The position numbers and the translations under genes were made by a program. Positions 1-9,178 of a DNA stretch of 64,000 nt are shown here, piece after piece; within the stretch, counting starts at the first letter, position 1, and each line of letters begins with the position of its first letter. The stretch lies in NCBI RefSeq assembly GCF_033343995.1, contig NZ_CP137573.1, positions 4,001,001 to 4,065,000 of the forward strand, in the 5' to 3' direction. The notes under the pieces were generated by a model. It was not told where the DNA came from. It did not search any database and saw nothing but the letters and a program-made list of their open reading frames with translations. This DNA is from Streptomyces sp. HUAS YS2. Its GTDB lineage: Bacteria > Actinomycetota > Actinomycetes > Streptomycetales > Streptomycetaceae.

Positions 1-1021
<1,021 letters not shown>

Positions 1022-1458
1022 GAAGCGCCCTTTCTGGCACAGCACAGGCCGTTCTCCGGGCATACGGGAGCGGCTGCGTCGTTCGACATGTTCCGCTGGG
1101 TGGCGGGATTGTCTTCCAGTCTACCGGTACCACGGACAGTCATGGGGGTTTGCCGGTACCTGAATGCGCATGTGCCGCCCTGAGCGGGAGCGAGACGACT
1201 CCCCATATACGGGAAGGGGCTCCAGAGGCCCCTGACGGCCACCGAGCGCTTCGGAGCGTGACCCCCCGTTGTGGGCGGTTGCTTCCGCCGTTGTGGGCAT
1301 ACGTTCCGCTGGGGCGATGGGGGCCCCTGCTCGAGCGAAGCCGAGAGCTTGGGGGAGGGTGGGCACAACGGAACGGCGCCTTCGCGGGCGCCTCCGCCCC
1401 AGCTGCCAGAACCGGCACCATGACGGCGCCGCACTTGAAAAGCCCGGCCGACCGCGCC
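1022..1458. promoter_or_regulatory. gyrB upstream region, no gene
   Basis: This 437-bp gap between dciA and gyrB has no convincing gene; the open frames here lack family resemblance and a ribosome site. It should contain the gyrB promoter. Two direct copies of CCGTTGTGGGC lie 22 bp apart at 1266-1276 and 1288-1298. A CGTTCCG/CGGAACG dyad (1302-1308 and 1369-1375) encloses a hairpin-forming repeat described separately. I could not assign a -10/-35 pair with confidence. Confidence 0.5.
1318..1356. repeat. Streptomyces-type dispersed palindromic repeat
   Basis: An imperfect hairpin with core CCCCTGCTCG, loop AGCGAAGC, then CGAGAGCTTGGGG. I recognise this 'gctcgagcgaagccgagagc' motif as one that recurs in intergenic regions of many Streptomyces genomes; that is from memory and was not searched. 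Only one copy was noticed in this window. It sits in the gyrB leader, inside a larger CGTTCCG/CGGAACG dyad. Confidence 0.5.
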
Positions 1459-2034
1459 CTACCCGTACGTGTCCCCCGGCCCCACGGACCCCGGCGCCCG
1501 AAACGCCCCGTACCCCCGCCGCGGCCCGGCCGAAGGCCCGAGCACCTTGATCACCCGCACCGTCCCGTGCCCCAGGTCCTCGTTCAGCCGCGCCACCAGC
1601 CGCGGCGCGAGCAGCCGCAGCTGCGTCGCCCACGCCGTCGAGTCGCACTGCACCGTCAGCTCCCGCGCGTCCGGCTCCTCGTCGTACCGGAGCGGCACAC
1701 AGTGCTTCGCGAGGTCCTCGCCGACGATCTGCGGCCAGCGCCCCATGACCCCGCCGACCGCCGCCGGCGTCTCCCAGCCCCGCTCGGTGATCAGCCGGTT
1801 GATCGCCGAACCGAGCGCCATCGGGTCGCGTCCGTCCGCGTGCGCGCCGGAACGCAGCCCACCGCCGCGCCGGGCCTGCTTCTTCTGCTGCGCCGCCGCG
1901 CCCCGCGCCCTCGCCTGCTCCTTCGCGGCGCGCAGCGCGACCCGGGCGAGATCCACACCAGAGGGCTCGGGGGCCGCGGGGCTGTCCACAGGCTGTGGGG
2001 AAGTCTCGTCGTTCGGACCCGTCATGACCGTCAC
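1459..2034 (-). CDS. dciA: DciA-family (DUF721) replicative helicase loader
   Basis: A 191-residue member of the DUF721/DciA family, known as the ancestral bacterial factor that loads the DnaB helicase in organisms lacking DnaC/DnaI. The N-terminal 80 residues are low-complexity and basic. The conserved domain follows: LGSAINRLITERGWETPAAV, then WPQIVGEDLAKHC and LTVQCDSTAWATQLRLL. I chose GTG at 2034-2032 because it overlaps the recF stop (GTGA), implying translational coupling; ATG at 2025 (MTGPNDE) is the alternative and gives 188 residues. Its likely partner DnaB is encoded in the same window at about 41 kb. Confidence 0.88.
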   Translation of the reverse strand: MTVMTGPNDETSPQPVDSPAAPEPSGVDLARVALRAAKEQARARGAAAQQKKQARRGGGLRSGAHADGRDPMALGSAINRLITERGWETPAAVGGVMGRWPQIVGEDLAKHCVPLRYDEEPDARELTVQCDSTAWATQLRLLAPRLVARLNEDLGHGTVRVIKVLGPSAGPRRGYGAFRAPGSVGPGDTYG

Positions 2035-3152
2035 ACCCGTTCCACGGCTCCGCCGGCCACGGCGTACCGCGTCCCGGCCAGTACCCCCGGCACGTCGTCG
2101 TCCACCGCCGCCGTCACCAGCACCTGCTCGCCCGGCGCCACCAGCTCCGCCAGCCGCTCGCGCCGCCGCGCGTCCAGCTCGGCGAACACGTCGTCGAGGA
2201 CGAGCACCGGCTCGTTGCCCTCCGCCCGCAGCAGGTCGTACGAGGCCAGCCGCAGCGCCAGCGCGTACGACCAGGACTCGCCGTGGCTCGCGTAGCCCTT
2301 CGCCGGCAGGTCGCCCAGCTTGAGCAGCAGCTCGTCGCGGTGCGGCCCGGCCAGCGTGACGCCGCGCTCGATCTCCTGCTTGCGCACGTCCGCCAGCGCG
2401 GCGATCAGCTGCCCGTACAGCTCCTCGCGGGTGTGCCCGGAGCCGGGCGCTGAGGGCCGGTACTCCAGCAGGATCGGTCCGCCGCCCGGCGCCAGCTGCT
2501 CGTACGCCTTGTCCGCCAGCGGCTGCAGCGTGGCGATCAGGTCCAGCCGCTGGGCGAGCAGCTCCGCGCCGGCCCGGGCCAGGTGCTGGTCCCACACGTC
2601 GAGGGTGGACAGGTCCATGGACCGCCCACCGTGCCGCCGGGCCATCGCCGCGGACTTCAGCAGCGTGTTCCGCTGCTTGAGCACCCGCTCGTAGTCGGAC
2701 CGCACGCCCGCCATACGCGGCGAACGAGCCGTGATCAGCTCGTCCAGGAAGCGCCGGCGCTCCCCGGGATCGCCCTTCACCAGTGCCAGGTCCTCCGGCG
2801 CGAACAGCACCGTCCGTACAATCCCGAGCACGTCACGCGGCTTGACCTGCGAGGACCTGTTGATCCGGGCGCGGTTGGCGCGCCCCGGGTTGAGCTCCAG
2901 CTCGACCAGCTGCGACCGCTCGCCCTGGGTCACGGCGGCCCGGATGATCGCCCGGTCCGCCCCCATCCGCACCAACGGCGCGTCCGAGGCGACCCGGTGG
3001 CTGCCGAGCGTGGCGAGATAGCCGACGGCCTCGACGAGATTCGTCTTGCCCTGCCCGTTCGCTCCCACGAACGCGGTGACGCCCGGATCGAGCGGAACCT
3101 CGACCCGGGCGTACGAGCGGAAGTCGGCCAGCGACAGATGCGTGACGTGCAT
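2031..3152 (-). CDS. recF: DNA replication and repair protein RecF
   Basis: SMC-like ABC-type ATPase that helps load RecA at single-strand gaps and stalled forks. 373 residues, the usual family length. Walker A GANGQGKT lies at residues 30-37 and the Walker B region VLVLDDVFAELD near residue 325; the N-terminus MHVTHLSLADFRSY is the standard RecF start. It is downstream of gnd and overlaps dciA by four bases, consistent with a recF-dciA transcript. The stop is TGA within the GTGA overlap. Confidence 0.97.
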   Translation of the reverse strand: MHVTHLSLADFRSYARVEVPLDPGVTAFVGANGQGKTNLVEAVGYLATLGSHRVASDAPLVRMGADRAIIRAAVTQGERSQLVELELNPGRANRARINRSSQVKPRDVLGIVRTVLFAPEDLALVKGDPGERRRFLDELITARSPRMAGVRSDYERVLKQRNTLLKSAAMARRHGGRSMDLSTLDVWDQHLARAGAELLAQRLDLIATLQPLADKAYEQLAPGGGPILLEYRPSAPGSGHTREELYGQLIAALADVRKQEIERGVTLAGPHRDELLLKLGDLPAKGYASHGESWSYALALRLASYDLLRAEGNEPVLVLDDVFAELDARRRERLAELVAPGEQVLVTAAVDDDVPGVLAGTRYAVAGGAVERV

Positions 3153-3208
3153 GGTGTGCGCCGACCTTCCCCCGGCTGCTGTGCACCGCCGGGTGCACAG
3201 CCTGTGGA

Positions 3209-4087
3209 CTACTTCTTCGTCTCGACCGCGTGGCCGCCGAACTGGTTGCGCAGCGCGGCGATCATCTTCATCTGCGGGGAGTCGTCCTGACGCGAGGCGA
3301 ACCGCGCGAACAGCGAGGCGGTGATCGCCGGCAGCGGCACCGCGTTGTCGATGGCGGCCTCGACGGTCCACCGGCCCTCGCCGGAGTCCTCCGCGTAGCC
3401 GCGCAGCTTGTCCAGGTGCTCGTCCTCGTCCAGCGCGTTGACCGCCAGGTCCAGCAGCCAGGAACGGATGACCGTGCCCTCCTGCCAGGACCGGAAGACC
3501 TCGCGCACGTCGGTGACCGAGTCGACCTTCTCCAGGAGCTCCCAGCCCTCGGCGTAGGCCTGCATCATCGCGTACTCGATGCCGTTGTGGACCATCTTCG
3601 CGAAGTGGCCCGCGCCGACCTTGCCCGCGTGGACCGAGCCGAACTCGCCCTCGGGCTTGAGCGCGTCGAAGATCGGCTGGACCTTCGCCACATGCTCGGC
3701 GTCGCCGCCGTACATCAGCGCGTAGCCGTTCTCCAGGCCCCAGACGCCGCCGGACACGCCGCAGTCGACGAAGCCGATGCCCTTGGCGGCGAGCTCCTCG
3801 GCGTGCTTCTCGTCGTCGGTCCAGCGGGAGTTGCCGCCGTCCACGACGATGTCGCCGGGGGAGAGCAGCTCGGCCAGCTCGTCGATGGTGGACTGGGTCG
3901 CGGCACCGGCCGGGACCATGACCCACACGACGCGCGGACCCTTGAGCTTGCCCACAAGCTCTTCCAGGCTGTGGACATCCGCGAGGTCCGGATTGCGGTC
4001 GTATCCGACGACGGTGTGACCTGCGCGGCGAATGCGCTCACGCATGTTGCCGCCCATCTTGCCGAGACCGACGAGACCGAGCTCCAT
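3209..4087 (-). CDS. gnd: 6-phosphogluconate dehydrogenase (decarboxylating, short form)
   Basis: Oxidatively decarboxylates 6-phosphogluconate to ribulose 5-phosphate in the pentose phosphate pathway, cytosolic. The 292-residue length matches the short GndA/YqeC-like class rather than the 470-residue class. The Rossmann motif GLVGLGKMGGNM is at residues 4-15; DGGNSRWTDD and the catalytic KMVHNGIEYAMMQ segment are intact. The gene sits between dnaN and recF, a position typical of streptomycetes; linkage to replication genes is positional and not obviously functional. A DnaA-box-like TAGTCCACA (reverse strand) lies just beyond its stop, near 3203-3211. Confidence 0.93.
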   Translation of the reverse strand: MELGLVGLGKMGGNMRERIRRAGHTVVGYDRNPDLADVHSLEELVGKLKGPRVVWVMVPAGAATQSTIDELAELLSPGDIVVDGGNSRWTDDEKHAEELAAKGIGFVDCGVSGGVWGLENGYALMYGGDAEHVAKVQPIFDALKPEGEFGSVHAGKVGAGHFAKMVHNGIEYAMMQAYAEGWELLEKVDSVTDVREVFRSWQEGTVIRSWLLDLAVNALDEDEHLDKLRGYAEDSGEGRWTVEAAIDNAVPLPAITASLFARFASRQDDSPQMKMIAALRNQFGGHAVETKK

Positions 4088-4121
4088 CAGAGATTCCTTA
4101 AGCGTCGTGTGCGGTTGTACC

Positions 4122-4147
4122 CGGGTCCGAGCCTACGCCCGGACCCG
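4122..4147 (-). terminator. possible terminator after dnaN
   Basis: An 8-bp inverted repeat CGGGTCCG/CGGACCCG with a 10-nt loop lies between dnaN and gnd. There is no U-tract, as is common in Streptomyces. It is weak; readthrough into gnd is plausible. Confidence 0.35.
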
Positions 4148-4197
4148 CGTGCACACCTGTGGGGTCAGCCGCTCAGTCGACGCCCCGGTCAGCGGCG

Positions 4198-5328
4198 TCA
4201 GCCGCTCAGCCGCACCGGCATGATCAGGTACTTGTACGCCTCGTCCGCCTCCGCGTCCACGGCCGGCTTGCCGCTCAGCAGCGCGGGCTTGGTGGACGTG
4301 GTGAACGACAGCTGGGCGACCGGGGAGTCGATCGCGCTCAGGCCGTCCAGCAGGAAGGTCGGGTTGAAGGCGATCGAGATGTCGTCGCCCTCCAGCTGCG
4401 CGTCGACGCGCTCCACAGCCTGTGCGTCGTCGCTGGAGCCGGCCTCCAGGATCAGCACGCCCTGCTCGAAGCTCAGCCGCACCGGCGTGTTCCGCTCGGC
4501 GACCAGGGCCACACGCTTGACGGCCTCGACGAACGGGGCGGTCTCGATCACCGCGACGGAGTTGAACTCGGTCGGGAAGAGCGTGCGGTACTTCGGGAGG
4601 TCGCCCTCCAGGAGGCGGGTGGTGGTGCGCCGGCCCGCGCCCTCGAAGCCGATCAGGCCCTCGCCCGCACCGGAGCCGGAGAGCGCCAGGGTGACCGTGT
4701 CGCCGCTGGTCAGCGCCTTGGCCGTGTCCAGCAGGGTCTTCGCGGGCACCAGGGCGACCGCGGAGGCGTCCGGGGACTCCGGCTTCCACAGGAACTCGCG
4801 GACCGCGAAGCGGTAGCGGTCGGTGGAGGCCAGCGTGACGGTGTCGCCCTCGATCTCGATGCGCACACCGGTCAGGACGGGCAGCGTGTCGTCGCGGCCG
4901 GCGGCGATGGCCACCTGCTGCGCGGCGGAGGCGAAGACCTCACCGGGGACGGTGCCCGTGGCCGTCGGCATCTGCGGCAGCGCCGGGTACTCCTCCACAG
5001 GCAGTGTGTGGAGGGTGAAGCGGGAGGAGCCGCAGACCACGGTCGCCCGTACACCGTCTGTGGAGATCTCCACGGGACGGTTGGGGAGGGCGCGGCAGAT
5101 GTCGGCGAGCAGGCGGCCGGAGACCAGGACGGTTCCGTCCTCCTCGACCTCGGCCTCCACGGAGACACGGGCCGAGACCTCGTAGTCGAAGCTCGAGAAG
5201 CTCAGCGCGCCGTCCTCGGCCTTCAGCAGAAGGCCAGCGAGTACGGGCGCCGGCGGACGGGCCGGGAGGCTCCGGGCCACCCAGGCCACCGCCTCCGCGA
5301 GTACATCGCGCTCCACCCGGATCTTCAC
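4198..5328 (-). CDS. dnaN: DNA polymerase III beta sliding clamp
   Basis: Ring-shaped dimeric processivity clamp for DNA polymerase III; also binds DnaA regulators, ligase and mismatch repair proteins. 376 residues with the three-fold clamp domain architecture: MKIRVERDVLAEAVAWVARS at the start, SRFTLHTLPVEEYPALP around residue 120, and the C-terminal YLIMPVRLSG peptide-binding pocket end. The ATG at 5328 borders oriC directly. The last codons plus stop are echoed by a 13-bp direct repeat (4164-4176 and 4197-4209), a small duplication just past the gene. Confidence 0.98.
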   Translation of the reverse strand: MKIRVERDVLAEAVAWVARSLPARPPAPVLAGLLLKAEDGALSFSSFDYEVSARVSVEAEVEEDGTVLVSGRLLADICRALPNRPVEISTDGVRATVVCGSSRFTLHTLPVEEYPALPQMPTATGTVPGEVFASAAQQVAIAAGRDDTLPVLTGVRIEIEGDTVTLASTDRYRFAVREFLWKPESPDASAVALVPAKTLLDTAKALTSGDTVTLALSGSGAGEGLIGFEGAGRRTTTRLLEGDLPKYRTLFPTEFNSVAVIETAPFVEAVKRVALVAERNTPVRLSFEQGVLILEAGSSDDAQAVERVDAQLEGDDISIAFNPTFLLDGLSAIDSPVAQLSFTTSTKPALLSGKPAVDAEADEAYKYLIMPVRLSG

Positions 5329-6091
5329 CGGAACCGCCTCCTGCTGTTGCTGGCTCTTCGTCGACTGGCGGGAACCAGTCTGACGTACGCCACCGACACT
5401 CGGTGCGGCTCGGGGTCAAGTCGCGACAAGCGGCACCCGGCGGTCCGGCGTCGAGTTGTGCACAGCACCCACTTCGAAGCGGATTTCCCGGTAACTCTAA
5501 GTGGGAGTAGTAGTAGGGCCTGTGGAAACCGTGGATAACGCCATCCACGCAGGTCAGACCCGGTTTTTTGTCCACTGCCCCTGTGGGTGACACCGGTGGA
5601 CAACTAGGGGGTTCTGTGGACACCCGAAAGTTCTGCACACCCCATGCACAGGCGGCATGGACTTCTCCCCAGCGCTGTCCCCAGCTTTCCCCACGTTCCC
5701 CACAGCCAAACCGTCTCCCTCGATGTGACGGCTTTCACTCGACCCGGTGATGACGGGTGTTTCCTTGCCGAACAGTGGACAGAGGTGTGGGAAACCTGGG
5801 GACAAGCTGGCCCGGCCTGTGGGCTGCCGGTGGACAACTCGACGAGCCTCCTGTGGACGGAAGATTCGTCCACAGTCTGTGGAACCTGGTTGATCACAAA
5901 TCCACAGCCACCTGACCTGCTGCGATGATCTTTCCCCCACCGGACCTGTGGACATAATCTGGACAACTTGGCAGTCCCCAGGCTGTGGACGGAAGATCGT
6001 CCCCACTTCTGTGGAGAACCTTGCCCCAGCGCCCCGTATTCGAACAGCCCGGTTTCGTACACAGGTGCCACGCGTCGACCGGGCATACGGA
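5329..6091. other. oriC: Chromosomal replication origin oriC
   Basis: Non-coding region between dnaN and dnaA crowded with DnaA boxes (consensus TTGTCCACA, one or two mismatches allowed). Plus-strand boxes seen: 5456-5464, 5568-5576, 5866-5874, 5898-5906. Minus-strand boxes: 5521-5529, 5530-5538, 5595-5603, 5615-5623, 5774-5782, 5786-5794, 5797-5805, 5829-5837, 5852-5860, 5878-5886, 5947-5955, 5958-5966, 5984-5992, 6010-6018. That is about 18, close to the 17-19 known for Streptomyces origins. The boxes form two groups (5.45-5.63 and 5.77-6.02 kb) separated by a spacer with few boxes (5.63-5.77 kb). No E. coli-like AT-rich 13-mer row is obvious; the most AT-rich stretch is near 5890-5935. Confidence 0.95.
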
Positions 6092-6124
6092 AGGGCGCCC
6101 CGGGACGGTGTCCCGAGGCGCCCT
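6092..6124 (-). terminator. dnaA terminator hairpin
   Basis: A strong stem: AGGGCGCC, one unpaired C, CGGGAC, loop GGT, GTCCCG, one unpaired A, GGCGCCCT. It lies 24 bp past the dnaA stop and would keep dnaA transcription from entering oriC. Confidence 0.8.
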
Positions 6125-6147
6125 GAGAGCCGTACAGACGGCCGGCG

Positions 6148-7929
6148 TCAGCCGTTCTTGATGCGGTTGGTGAGCTCCGTGACCTGGTTGTAGATCGAGC
6201 GCCGCTCCGCCATCAGAGCCCGGATCTTCCGGTCCGCGTGCATGACGGTCGTGTGGTCGCGGCCGCCGAACTGCGCGCCGATCTTCGGCAGCGAGAGGTC
6301 GGTCAGCTCCCGGCAGAGGTACATGGCGATCTGGCGCGCCGTCACCAGCACCCGGCTGCGCGAGGATCCGCAGAGGTCCTCCACCGTCAGCCCGAAGTAG
6401 TCGGCCGTCGCCGCCATGATGGCGGTCGCGGTGATCTCCGGTGCCGAGTCCTCGCCGCCGGGGATCAGGTCCTTGAGGACGATCTCGGTCAGCCCGAGGT
6501 CCACCGGCTGCCGGTTGAGCGACGCGAACGCGGTCACCCGGATCAGTGCGCCCTCCAGCTCACGGATGTTCCGTGAGATCCGCGAGGCGATGAACTCCAG
6601 CACCTCCGGCGGGGCGTTCAGCTGCTCCTGCACCGCCTTCTTGCGGAGGATGGCGATCCGCGTCTCCAGCTCCGGCGGCTGCACGTCGGTGGTCAGGCCC
6701 CACTCGAAGCGGTTGCGCAGCCGGTCCTCCAGGGTCACCAGCTGCCGGGGCGGCCGGTCGGAGGAGAGGACGATCTGCTTGTTCGCGTTGTGGAGCGTGT
6801 TGAAGGTGTGGAAGAACTCCTCCTGCGTCGACTCCTTGCTCGCGAGGAACTGGATGTCGTCGACGAGCAGGATGTCCACATCGCGGTAGCGCTTGCGGAA
6901 GGCGTCGCCCTTGCCGTCGCGGATCGAGTTGATGAACTCGTTCGTGAACTCCTCCGAGCTCACGTACCGCACCCGGGTGCCCGGGTAGAGGCTGCGGGCG
7001 TAGTGCCCGATCGCGTGCAGCAGGTGGGTCTTTCCGAGTCCCGACTCCCCATAGATGAAGAGCGGGTTGTACGCCTTCGCCGGCGCCTCGGCGACCGCGA
7101 CCGCGGCGGCGTGGGCGAAGCGGTTCGAGGAACCGATGACGAAGGTGTCGAAGAGGTACCGGGGGTTCAGCCGCGCGTGCTGCTCTCCGGCCGGGCCAGG
7201 CTGGCCGCCGCCGGATCCGCCGCCGTGCCGCGGGCCCTGGCCGGGCTGCGCCTGGGGCTGTCCGGGGCCGTGCGGCTCGGGCAGGTCGGCGCGCTCCGGC
7301 CGCGGCTGCTCGTACGGCGCGGGCCGCTCGTCGTAGCGCGGCGCCTGGGGCTGCGGGGCGCGGCTGCCGTAGGGCTCGTGCCACTGCTCCGCCGGGGCCT
7401 CGCGCTCCGGGAAGCCGCCGAGCCGCGGCTGCTGCCAGGAGAGGTCCTCCTGGGTGCGCGGCCAGGAGCCCGGGTCGGGGCGCTGCTGCTGGTAGTCCGG
7501 GTAGGCCGGGCGCACGGACGGCAGTCCGTCGTCGCCGGAGGGCCGGTGTCCGTAGCCGCCGTCGTACTTGTCGTACGGCTCGGTGGTCCCGCGGTCGTCG
7601 TAGCGGGGGTGCTGGGGCTGCTGGACGGGCGGGGCCGGCGGGCCGGACGGTTCGCCGGCGGAGTCGTCGACGGTGATCGCGATCCGGATCGGCCGGCCGC
7701 ATTCACGGCTCAGGGTGTCGCTGATCAGCGGCGCGAGCCGGCCCTCGAGAACTCGCTTGCCCCATTCGTTGGGGACGGCGAGAAGTGCGGTGTCGGCCAC
7801 GAGTGCGAGAGGCTGGCACCGCTCGATCCACTGCTTGTCCTTGGGCTCGATGCCCTGCTGGCCTTCTCCGAGGAGCTGCTCGAGCACGCGTGGCCACACT
7901 GCGGCAAGATCAGCAGGTACGTCAGCCAC
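6148..7929 (-). CDS. dnaA: Chromosomal replication initiator DnaA
   Basis: AAA+ initiator that binds the oriC boxes, oligomerises and opens the origin. 593 residues; the extra length relative to E. coli is a long, Pro/Gln/Arg-rich domain II linker (about residues 100-250), typical of streptomycetes. Domain I begins ADLAAVWPRVLEQL; Walker A GESGLGKTH is near residue 293, Walker B VDDIQFLA near 352, and the DnaA-box-binding signature GGRDHTTVMHADRKI near 553. Start GTG at 7929 (VADVPADLAAVW). Divergent from rpmH; a perfect DnaA box 155 bp upstream suggests autoregulation. Confidence 0.98.
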   Translation of the reverse strand: MADVPADLAAVWPRVLEQLLGEGQQGIEPKDKQWIERCQPLALVADTALLAVPNEWGKRVLEGRLAPLISDTLSRECGRPIRIAITVDDSAGEPSGPPAPPVQQPQHPRYDDRGTTEPYDKYDGGYGHRPSGDDGLPSVRPAYPDYQQQRPDPGSWPRTQEDLSWQQPRLGGFPEREAPAEQWHEPYGSRAPQPQAPRYDERPAPYEQPRPERADLPEPHGPGQPQAQPGQGPRHGGGSGGGQPGPAGEQHARLNPRYLFDTFVIGSSNRFAHAAAVAVAEAPAKAYNPLFIYGESGLGKTHLLHAIGHYARSLYPGTRVRYVSSEEFTNEFINSIRDGKGDAFRKRYRDVDILLVDDIQFLASKESTQEEFFHTFNTLHNANKQIVLSSDRPPRQLVTLEDRLRNRFEWGLTTDVQPPELETRIAILRKKAVQEQLNAPPEVLEFIASRISRNIRELEGALIRVTAFASLNRQPVDLGLTEIVLKDLIPGGEDSAPEITATAIMAATADYFGLTVEDLCGSSRSRVLVTARQIAMYLCRELTDLSLPKIGAQFGGRDHTTVMHADRKIRALMAERRSIYNQVTELTNRIKNG

Positions 7930-8321
7930 GGGGCACGCTTCCTCGTTGGTCCCACGAATGTGTGGTTCTCGGGACGGTAGGTAGGGGTCCGTCCGGTGTC
8001 CGTCAGGACAGGTAAGGACAGAACGGAAAAAGATTCAGGAGTTCAGCCACGGTAGTCGGGGCGGCTGACGTGGTTCAAGTTGTTGTCCACAGCCTGTGCA
8101 TATCGGGCCCCGCCGTGGGGCCGGTTTGACCGGATGGCGTAGCCGCGCGTACCGTAACCAGGTCGAGTTGTCGATGGCTGCTGCCGCCTGCCTCCGATGG
8201 GCAAAGATCACGGTCAGTGATCGTGTAGCGGTGCACTCGGGCGTATTGCGAGCTACTCGTGGGCGCACGGTGACAGCCAGGCGATGTCCCGCCACCAACG
8301 AATCATTTCTGGAGCCCCCGA
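7930..8321. promoter_or_regulatory. dnaA/rpmH divergent promoter region
   Basis: 392 bp without a gene. It must hold the divergent promoters of dnaA (leftward) and the rpmH operon (rightward). A perfect DnaA box TTGTCCACA lies at 8083-8091, followed by a TGTGCATA half-like match. The rpmH end carries a GGAG Shine-Dalgarno at 8311. I see no terminator here. Confidence 0.75.
8083..8091 (+). promoter_or_regulatory. DnaA box in the dnaA leader
   Basis: Exact TTGTCCACA, located 155 bp upstream of the dnaA start. DnaA boxes in the dnaA promoter mediate autorepression in Streptomyces and many other bacteria; here the role is inferred from position. Confidence 0.8.
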
Positions 8322-8459
8322 GTGAGCAAGCGCACCTTCCAGCCGAACAACCGTCGTCGCGCGAAGACCCACGGCTTCCGCCTGCGCATGCGTACCCGTG
8401 CCGGCCGCGCCATCCTGGCGAACCGCCGTGCCAAGGGTCGCGCAGAGCTGTCCGCCTGA
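8322..8459 (+). CDS. rpmH: 50S ribosomal protein L34
   Basis: 45-residue basic ribosomal protein with the near-invariant family sequence (SKRTFQPNNRRRAKTHGFR, then ending KGRAELSA). Start is GTG with GGAG 7 nt upstream. First gene of the rightward rpmH-rnpA-yidD-yidC-jag cluster conserved across bacteria next to the origin. Confidence 0.97.
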   Translation: MSKRTFQPNNRRRAKTHGFRLRMRTRAGRAILANRRAKGRAELSA

Positions 8460-8480
8460 TCTGCCTTAACAGGTCATGAC

Positions 8481-8852
8481 GTGCTGCCTTCCGAGAATCG
8501 GCTGAGGCGGCGCGAGGACTTCGCGACCGCGGTACGCCGAGGACGCCGGGCCGGCCGCCCGTTCCTCGTCGTCCATCTACGCAGCGGTGCAACGGACCCG
8601 CACGCGCCTGGGGAGAGCGCTCCCCCGACGCGTGCGGGTTTCGTCGTGAGCAAGGCAGTGGGTGGTGCGGTCGTCCGCAACCAGGTGAAGCGACGTCTTC
8701 GCCATCTGGTCCGCGCCCGGCTGGCCGAGCTGCCCCCCGGTAGCCTGGTGGTTGTACGGGCGCTGCCCGGAGCGGGCGACGCCGATCACACGCAGCTGGC
8801 CCGAGACCTGGACGCCGCTCTCCAGCGGTTGCTGGGAGGGGGCACGCGATGA
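8481..8852 (+). CDS. rnpA: Ribonuclease P protein component
   Basis: Protein subunit of RNase P, which assists the catalytic RNA in 5'-end maturation of tRNAs. 123 residues; begins MLPSENRLRRREDFATAVRRGRR and carries the RNR-type signature VVRNQVKRRLRHLVR. Start is GTG, 21 bp after rpmH; the end overlaps yidD by four bases (ATGA), implying coupled translation. Confidence 0.96.
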   Translation: MLPSENRLRRREDFATAVRRGRRAGRPFLVVHLRSGATDPHAPGESAPPTRAGFVVSKAVGGAVVRNQVKRRLRHLVRARLAELPPGSLVVVRALPGAGDADHTQLARDLDAALQRLLGGGTR

Positions 8853-9175
8853 AGTACCCGCTGCTGGCTCTGATCAAGCTGTACCAATGGACGATCAGCC
8901 CGCTGCTGGGTCCGGTGTGCCGGTACTACCCGTCGTGTTCCCACTACGGATTCACGGCCATCGACCGGCACGGTGCGATCAAGGGCACGGCCCTGACCGC
9001 CTGGCGCATCCTGCGGTGCAATCCGTGGTCGCCGGGCGGTGTGGACCATGTACCCCCGCGCAAGCGTCCGCGCTGGCACGAACTGCTGCGGAACGCCCTG
9101 CGCGGCGACAAGGGCGGGTCCTCCGCCGAGAAGAGCCCGGCCGCAGAGACCTCGCCCAATGCTCAAGGAGCCTGA
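8849..9175 (+). CDS. yidD: Membrane protein insertion efficiency factor YidD
   Basis: Small membrane-associated protein with a proposed assisting role in YidC-dependent insertion. 108 residues; the diagnostic YYPSCSHYG motif is at about residues 29-37, followed by GTALTAWRILRCNPWSPGGVD. The N-terminus forms an amphipathic helix. ATG start inside the rnpA stop; three bases separate its stop from yidC. Confidence 0.95.
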   Translation: MKYPLLALIKLYQWTISPLLGPVCRYYPSCSHYGFTAIDRHGAIKGTALTAWRILRCNPWSPGGVDHVPPRKRPRWHELLRNALRGDKGGSSAEKSPAAETSPNAQGA

Positions 9176-9178
9176 TTA

